From contig MHER01000191.1 of NCBI GenBank assembly GCA_001805205.1, positions 1 through 9,883 on the forward strand: a stretch of DNA of 9,883 nucleotides, read 5' to 3'. Under the pieces are notes generated by a model. It worked only from the letters and a program-made list of their open reading frames with translations. It did not search any database and had not been told where the DNA came from. The DNA comes from Nitrospirae bacterium RIFCSPLOW2_12_42_9. Its GTDB lineage: Bacteria > Nitrospirota > 9FT-COMBO-42-15 > HDB-SIOI813. Below, piece by piece: positions 6,951 to 9,883 of this stretch (positions are counted from its first letter, which is position 1; the number at the start of each line of letters is the position of its first letter). Position numbers and translations under genes: made by a program.

Positions 6951-7936
6951 GATCTTTTGGTCTTTTTTACCCTGGGGCTTCTAACAGTAAATATCTCATA
7001 GGCCTTAATAATATCCTGAACCAGTTTATGCCTCACAACATCCTTTTCTGTAAAATAAATGAATTTTATCCCCTCTATGTCTGAAAGTATACCCTGAATC
7101 TCTATCAGTCCGGATACCTTTTCAACAGGAAGATCTACCTGTGTGATATCCCCTGTAACAACAACTTTAGAATTATAACCCAGTCTTGTAAGGAACATCT
7201 TCATCTGTTCTGATGTGGAATTCTGTGCCTCATCAAGGATTATAAAAGAGTCATTAAGTGTCCTGCCGCGCATGAATGCGAGCGGGGCTATCTCAATATC
7301 GCCCCTCTCAATGAGCCTGTTAGCCTTATCAGTCTCTAACATATTATAGAGGGCATCATACAAAGGTCTTAAATAGGGATTCACCTTCTCAAACATGTCC
7401 CCTGGAAGGAAACCAAGCTTTTCTCCGGCTTCTACAGCCGGCCTTGCCAGTATAATACGGTTCACCTCTTTCCTTAGAAGAGATGATACTGCCATAGCCA
7501 TGGCAAGATATGTCTTTCCTGTTCCTGCAGGACCTATCCCTATGACAATGTCATATTTCTTTATTGATTTAATATATTCTGTTTGCGCAGGGGATTTTGG
7601 TATGATAAGTCTCTTTTTCGATGGCAGGGATATGGCCTCTCCAAAGGATTCCTTCAGTCTAAAATTATCATTCCTGATGGATTGCCTTATCAGATACTCT
7701 ATATCATCAGATTGCAGTGAGTAACCTTCTTCAATGATTGTACTTATATCTGAAATAACCCTTTCCCCGATCCTTATACTTTCCTGTGCCCCTTCCAGTG
7801 TGACATCCTGACCACGGGCAACCACCCGTATTCCCAGTGTGTCCCCGATAATCCTCAGATTTATGTCACTGCTTCCAAAAAGAATATGCGGGTCTATCCT
7901 GTCTTTAAGCCTTATCTTGATTACGCTATTCCTCAA
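6947..7936 (-). CDS. phoH: PhoH-like P-loop ATPase (YbeZ family)
   Basis: This 329-residue protein belongs to the PhoH/YbeZ family, cytosolic ATPases related to superfamily 1 helicases and linked to RNA metabolism with YbeY. An N-terminal region (about 10-100) carries the typical ILFGSSDINLRII and GIRVVARG segments. The ATPase domain (about 108-318) has Walker A GPAGTGKT (135-142), ARPAVEAGEKLGFLPG (164-179), FMRGRTLND (221-229), Walker B FIILDEAQN (231-239) and TGDITQVDLP (261-270). The start is TTG; the only Shine-Dalgarno candidate is AGGAGA ten bases upstream, and no better in-frame start follows before conserved sequence. The stop overlaps the ybeY GTG as GTGA, supporting joint action in rRNA processing or ribosome quality control. 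The 7TM-HD gene (pgpH/yqfF type) often found between phoH and ybeY in other phyla is absent. It starts 17 nt after a NarL-type regulator, an unusual upstream partner. Confidence 0.95.
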   Translation of the reverse strand: MRNSVIKIRLKDRIDPHILFGSSDINLRIIGDTLGIRVVARGQDVTLEGAQESIRIGERVISDISTIIEEGYSLQSDDIEYLIRQSIRNDNFRLKESFGEAISLPSKKRLIIPKSPAQTEYIKSIKKYDIVIGIGPAGTGKTYLAMAMAVSSLLRKEVNRIILARPAVEAGEKLGFLPGDMFEKVNPYLRPLYDALYNMLETDKANRLIERGDIEIAPLAFMRGRTLNDSFIILDEAQNSTSEQMKMFLTRLGYNSKVVVTGDITQVDLPVEKVSGLIEIQGILSDIEGIKFIYFTEKDVVRHKLVQDIIKAYEIFTVRSPRVKKTKRS

Positions 7937-7946
7937 ATAGTCTGAT

Positions 7947-7952
7947 TCTCCT
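7947..7952 (-). promoter_or_regulatory. Ribosome binding site for the phoH TTG start
   Basis: On the minus strand this reads AGGAGA, ten bases before the TTG at 7934-7936. It lies in the 17-nt gap just after the regulator's stop at 7954. It supports TTG as the start, since no ATG or GTG precedes the conserved N-terminal part of PhoH. Confidence 0.5.
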
Positions 7953-7953
7953 G

Positions 7954-8613
7954 TTATTTCTGTATTATTCCATGTATCATTGAATATTTAATAATCTCAC
8001 TGAGGTTATGAAGTTTCAGTTTTTTCATTAAATTCTTCCTGTGAGTTTCTACGGTGTTAATACTGATACACAGATATTCTGATATTTCTTTATTTGTCAT
8101 TCCATTTGCAAGCATTCTCAGGATTTCCTTTTCACGGAGACTTAAGTCATCATAAGAAGAGATTGAAACAGTAGATTTTTCTGCCCTGGTATGTATTGTT
8201 GGCATATATGTCTGGCCACAACGAACCTGGAATATGGCATCTATCATCTCCCTGTCAACTGATTTTTTTAAGACATACCCAGAGGCCCCCATCTTGAGTC
8301 CTTCATCAACAAGAAAGAGATCTTCATGCATAGTCAGGAGTATTATATATGTGTCCGGCAACTGACGTTTTATCTTATGGGTTGCATCGATACCATTGAG
8401 ATGCGGCATAGAGATATCCATCAATATTATTTTCGGGTTAAGGGCTTTAGCCATCTTTATTGCCTCATTCCCGTCTGCTGCCTCACCCATGACTTCAAAA
8501 CTTTCTTCAGATTCTAATATTCGTCTCAGTCCCTGCCTGAAGAGTGTGTGGTCATCCACAATGAGTATACTTACTTTTTCTTTTACTGTTTCCTTAAGAA
8601 TCTTGTTTTCCAT
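7954..8613 (-). CDS. NarL/FixJ-type response regulator (receiver + LuxR HTH)
   Basis: This 219-residue transcription factor has a receiver domain (about 14-130) with the complete active site: Asp20-Asp21, phospho-acceptor Asp66 (IILMDISMPHLNG), Thr94 and Lys116 (YVLKK). A LuxR-type helix-turn-helix follows (about 155-217), with LSLREKEILRMLANG, the recognition region TNKEISEYLCISINTVETHR and the dimerisation helix. Phosphorylation should promote dimerisation and DNA binding. The ATG has GGAG seven bases upstream and lies inside the end of the kinase gene (20-nt overlap), so the two form a cognate pair. A 14-residue leader precedes the first receiver strand. Targets are unknown; nearby candidates are its own operon and the divergent region at 9690-9782, which holds short repeats. 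phoH follows after 17 nt on the same strand. Confidence 0.96.
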   Translation of the reverse strand: MENKILKETVKEKVSILIVDDHTLFRQGLRRILESEESFEVMGEAADGNEAIKMAKALNPKIILMDISMPHLNGIDATHKIKRQLPDTYIILLTMHEDLFLVDEGLKMGASGYVLKKSVDREMIDAIFQVRCGQTYMPTIHTRAEKSTVSISSYDDLSLREKEILRMLANGMTNKEISEYLCISINTVETHRKNLMKKLKLHNLSEIIKYSMIHGIIQK

Positions 8614-9658
8614 ATGGTATCTCCATTTTTACGGTTGTTCCCTGGCCGGGAAAGGATTTGATAGAGACCCTTCCGCCAAGTATTGTTGCCCTTTCCCTCA
8701 TTCCGATAAGCCCAAGTCCTCTTTTCCGATCATCGCTGGATTCATCAAAACCCTTACCATTATCTGAAATGGAAAAGTGGACATGGCTGTCTCTGAATTC
8801 AAGTGATATTTCTATTTTTGTAGCATCTGAATGTTTTGCAATATTTGTAAGGGCTTCCTGGGTGATCCTGTACAGGTGTATGTCAAATTGCGGGTCTTTA
8901 AAAGACAGATTATCAGGGAGGGCTGAGGAGACCTGAATCCCGGTCTTAGTTGAAAATGTCTCAAGGTATAGTCTCAGTGCCTTTGAAAATCCTACATCAA
9001 CGACCCAGGATGGATTCAGCTCTTTGGATATTCTGGACACCTCTTCCATTGTTTCCTCTACATGGGCTGACAGCCCATTGATCTCTGACATTATATCATC
9101 AGTCTGAGGGAGTTTATTTTTCAGGGCCTTTAATGTCAGCTTAATAATAGCGAGAGACTGCCCTATTACATCGTGGATATCACGTGATATCCTTCTGCGC
9201 TCTTCCTCTGTGGCGTATACGATCCTCGAAGCAAGGCTTTGTGCAATACTATCCATTCTGACCTTTTCCATAGCCCTCGTTACGCGATGGAGTAATATCT
9301 GTGATGAAAAAGGTTTAGTAATATAGTCATAAGCGCCATGACGCAGGGCCTCTATCGCAGAGTCTGCAGAGCTATAGGCAGTAATAATGAGTACAACGCT
9401 ATGTCCCCCTTTTTCCTGTATGAAGTCTAATATCTGGATCCCCTTAATATCCGGCAGGAATAAGTCTGTTACAACCACAGGGTAGTATTCTTTAGAAAGG
9501 ATATTGATTGCATCTGTTCCATTAGACACAGTCCTTGCTTTATATCCAAATTCATTGAACAGGTCCTTGATATAATCTCTGATCATAGGATCATCATCCA
9601 CAATAAGTACCCTTTCAATAAAGGGTTCTCTCTGTTTTATAAGTTCTTCCTTTTCCAT
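8594..9658 (-). CDS. Receiver-headed NarX/DegS-type histidine kinase (HisKA_3)
   Basis: Numbering is from the ATG at 9658 (354 residues). The frame also allows a TTG at 9691 (365 residues); neither has a clear Shine-Dalgarno site, and ATG is preferred by codon only. The receiver (about 15-130) is complete: Asp21 and Asp22, phospho-acceptor Asp65 (VVVTDLFLPD), Thr93 and Lys115 (YITKPF). The HisKA_3 dimerisation domain follows with EEERRRISRDIHDVIGQSL, where His162 is the phosphorylated residue. The HATPase domain has EALTNIAKHS (Asn272), DNGKGF (299-304) and GLGLIGMRERA. There is no membrane helix and no PAS, GAF or HAMP domain, so the only visible input is phosphorylation of its receiver by another kinase. 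It should phosphorylate the NarL-type regulator whose gene overlaps its end. It is the first gene of the leftward operon. Confidence 0.94.
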   Translation of the reverse strand: MEKEELIKQREPFIERVLIVDDDPMIRDYIKDLFNEFGYKARTVSNGTDAINILSKEYYPVVVTDLFLPDIKGIQILDFIQEKGGHSVVLIITAYSSADSAIEALRHGAYDYITKPFSSQILLHRVTRAMEKVRMDSIAQSLASRIVYATEEERRRISRDIHDVIGQSLAIIKLTLKALKNKLPQTDDIMSEINGLSAHVEETMEEVSRISKELNPSWVVDVGFSKALRLYLETFSTKTGIQVSSALPDNLSFKDPQFDIHLYRITQEALTNIAKHSDATKIEISLEFRDSHVHFSISDNGKGFDESSDDRKRGLGLIGMRERATILGGRVSIKSFPGQGTTVKMEIPYGKQDS

Positions 9659-9692
9659 ATAATCTATATTTTTTATCTCGTTTTTAGCCAAA

Positions 9693-9722
9693 TAAGGATA
9701 AAAAAATATCTTGTTAAGGATA
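9693..9722. repeat. Direct repeat TAAGGATA spaced by 22 bp
   Basis: The octamer TAAGGATA occurs at 9693-9700 and again at 9715-9722. The 22-bp period is about two helical turns. The pair lies between the leftward candidate promoter and the kinase gene. It might be a regulator site, but no family can be assigned. Confidence 0.35.
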
Positions 9723-9723
9723 T

Positions 9724-9752
9724 AATATAAAACAAATGAAAAGATTCTTCAA
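9724..9752 (-). promoter_or_regulatory. Candidate sigma70-type promoter of the leftward operon
   Basis: On the minus strand, TTGAAG (9747-9752) is a -35-like hexamer matching four of six consensus bases. Exactly 17 bp further is TATATT (9724-9729), matching five of six for the -10. Transcription would start near 9717, some 26 nt before the TTG or 59 nt before the ATG of the receiver-kinase gene. AT-rich DNA produces such matches by chance, so confidence is moderate. Confidence 0.45.
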
Positions 9753-9776
9753 TACCCTTTTAGATTTGTGTATACT
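9748..9776 (+). promoter_or_regulatory. Candidate rightward promoter of the CoA-binding protein gene
   Basis: TATACT at 9771-9776 is a good -10. A weak -35-like TTCAAT (9748-9753, three of six) sits 17 bp upstream and overlaps the -35 of the leftward promoter. Transcription would begin about at the A of the ATG (9783), implying a leaderless mRNA. An alternative -10, TATAAT, lies at 9721-9726, with no good -35 seen. Confidence 0.35.
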
Positions 9777-9780
9777 ACAC
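9768..9780. repeat. Short inverted repeat over the rightward -10
   Basis: GTGTA-TAC-TACAC is a perfect 5-bp inverted repeat with a 3-bp centre. It covers the candidate -10 (9771-9776) and ends two bases before the ATG at 9783, a position suited to a repressor site. The short length keeps confidence low. Confidence 0.3.
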
Positions 9781-9782
9781 GT

Positions 9783-9883
9783 ATGACAAGGCCCTCAGAC
9801 CTTGACCCCTTTTTCTACCCGGAATCAATTACTATTGTTGGTGCATCTCAGGATGAAACAAGACCTTCCGGGATTATCTTAAA
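9783..9883 (+). CDS. CoA-binding domain of an ADP-forming acyl-CoA synthetase family protein, 3' end missing
   Basis: Only the first 33 codons are in the window. They read LDPFFYPESITIVGAS (residues 7-22), the N-terminal CoA-binding Rossmann strand typical of ADP-forming acetyl/acyl-CoA synthetases and of the related Pat-type acyltransferases that carry a GNAT domain. Such enzymes interconvert acyl-CoA and the free acid with ATP, or in the Pat case acetylate lysines; the missing part would decide. The ATG at 9783 starts just ahead of the conserved segment and has no Shine-Dalgarno site. It overlaps the stop of a possible 16-codon upstream frame as ATGA. The gene is divergent from the receiver-kinase operon and may share its control region. 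Confidence 0.8.
   Translation, partial: MTRPSDLDPFFYPESITIVGASQDETRPSGIIL

Noticed and set aside
6676..6984. Plus-strand frame containing a Pro/Ser/Arg-rich segment across the palindrome
   Set aside because: It is antisense to ybeY and phoH. Its familiar-looking segment comes from the repeat and is not a protein family.
1..9883. CRISPR array, tRNA, rRNA, transposase or phage genes
   Set aside because: No regularly spaced repeats, cloverleaf-like sequence, rRNA segment or recombinase motif was seen on either strand.

Overview
The window is a gene-dense bacterial chromosome segment. It is moderately AT-rich by eye, and no stretch above 300 bases lacks a gene. Two convergent gene blocks meet at about position 4886, and a short divergent region near 9700-9782 leads into a gene cut by the right edge. 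The organism cannot be named from this sequence alone. Several traits would fit a free-living Gram-negative of the Nitrospirota or former Deltaproteobacteria type: many soluble two-component proteins, frequent TTG/GTG starts, an HD-GYP regulator, a DgkA-PAP2 fusion, and a G/C-rich dispersed palindrome. This is a low-confidence inference.

Rightward block (1-4885). A 5'-truncated GAF-type histidine kinase is followed by a second kinase (pseudo-receiver, GAF, PAS, kinase core), a receiver-HD-GYP protein and a membrane-anchored DsbA-like thiol oxidoreductase. The gaps are 23 nt, 0 nt, and overlapping or 2 nt depending on the dsbA start, so the block looks like one operon. The two kinases share an unusual H-box neighbourhood and look like paralogues. 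The likely logic is that cytosolic cues sensed by GAF/PAS domains feed phosphate to the receiver of the HD-GYP protein, which would then change cyclic-di-GMP breakdown.

Leftward block (9691 down to 4888). In transcription order it holds a receiver-headed NarX/DegS-type kinase, a NarL-type response regulator, a PhoH-like ATPase (YbeZ), the endoribonuclease YbeY, a DgkA-PAP2 fusion and the SRP receptor FtsY. The genes overlap or lie at most 17 nt apart, so a signalling pair may be co-transcribed with conserved RNA-processing, lipid-carrier and protein-targeting genes. A candidate promoter (TTGAAG-17-TATATT) lies upstream of the first gene.

Right edge. The first 33 codons of an ADP-forming acyl-CoA synthetase-type (CoA-binding) protein begin at 9783, divergent from the kinase operon.

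The most striking feature is a 48-bp G/C-rich imperfect palindrome (6705-6752) inside ybeY. It is read in frame and adds a Leu/Ser/Gly/Lys-rich segment between two conserved strands of the enzyme, much as Rickettsia palindromic elements sit inside genes. Other points of interest are the DgkA-PAP2 fusion, the degenerate receiver of the second kinase, the kinase whose only visible input is a receiver, and the compact divergent control region with overlapping candidate promoters, a direct repeat and an inverted repeat.
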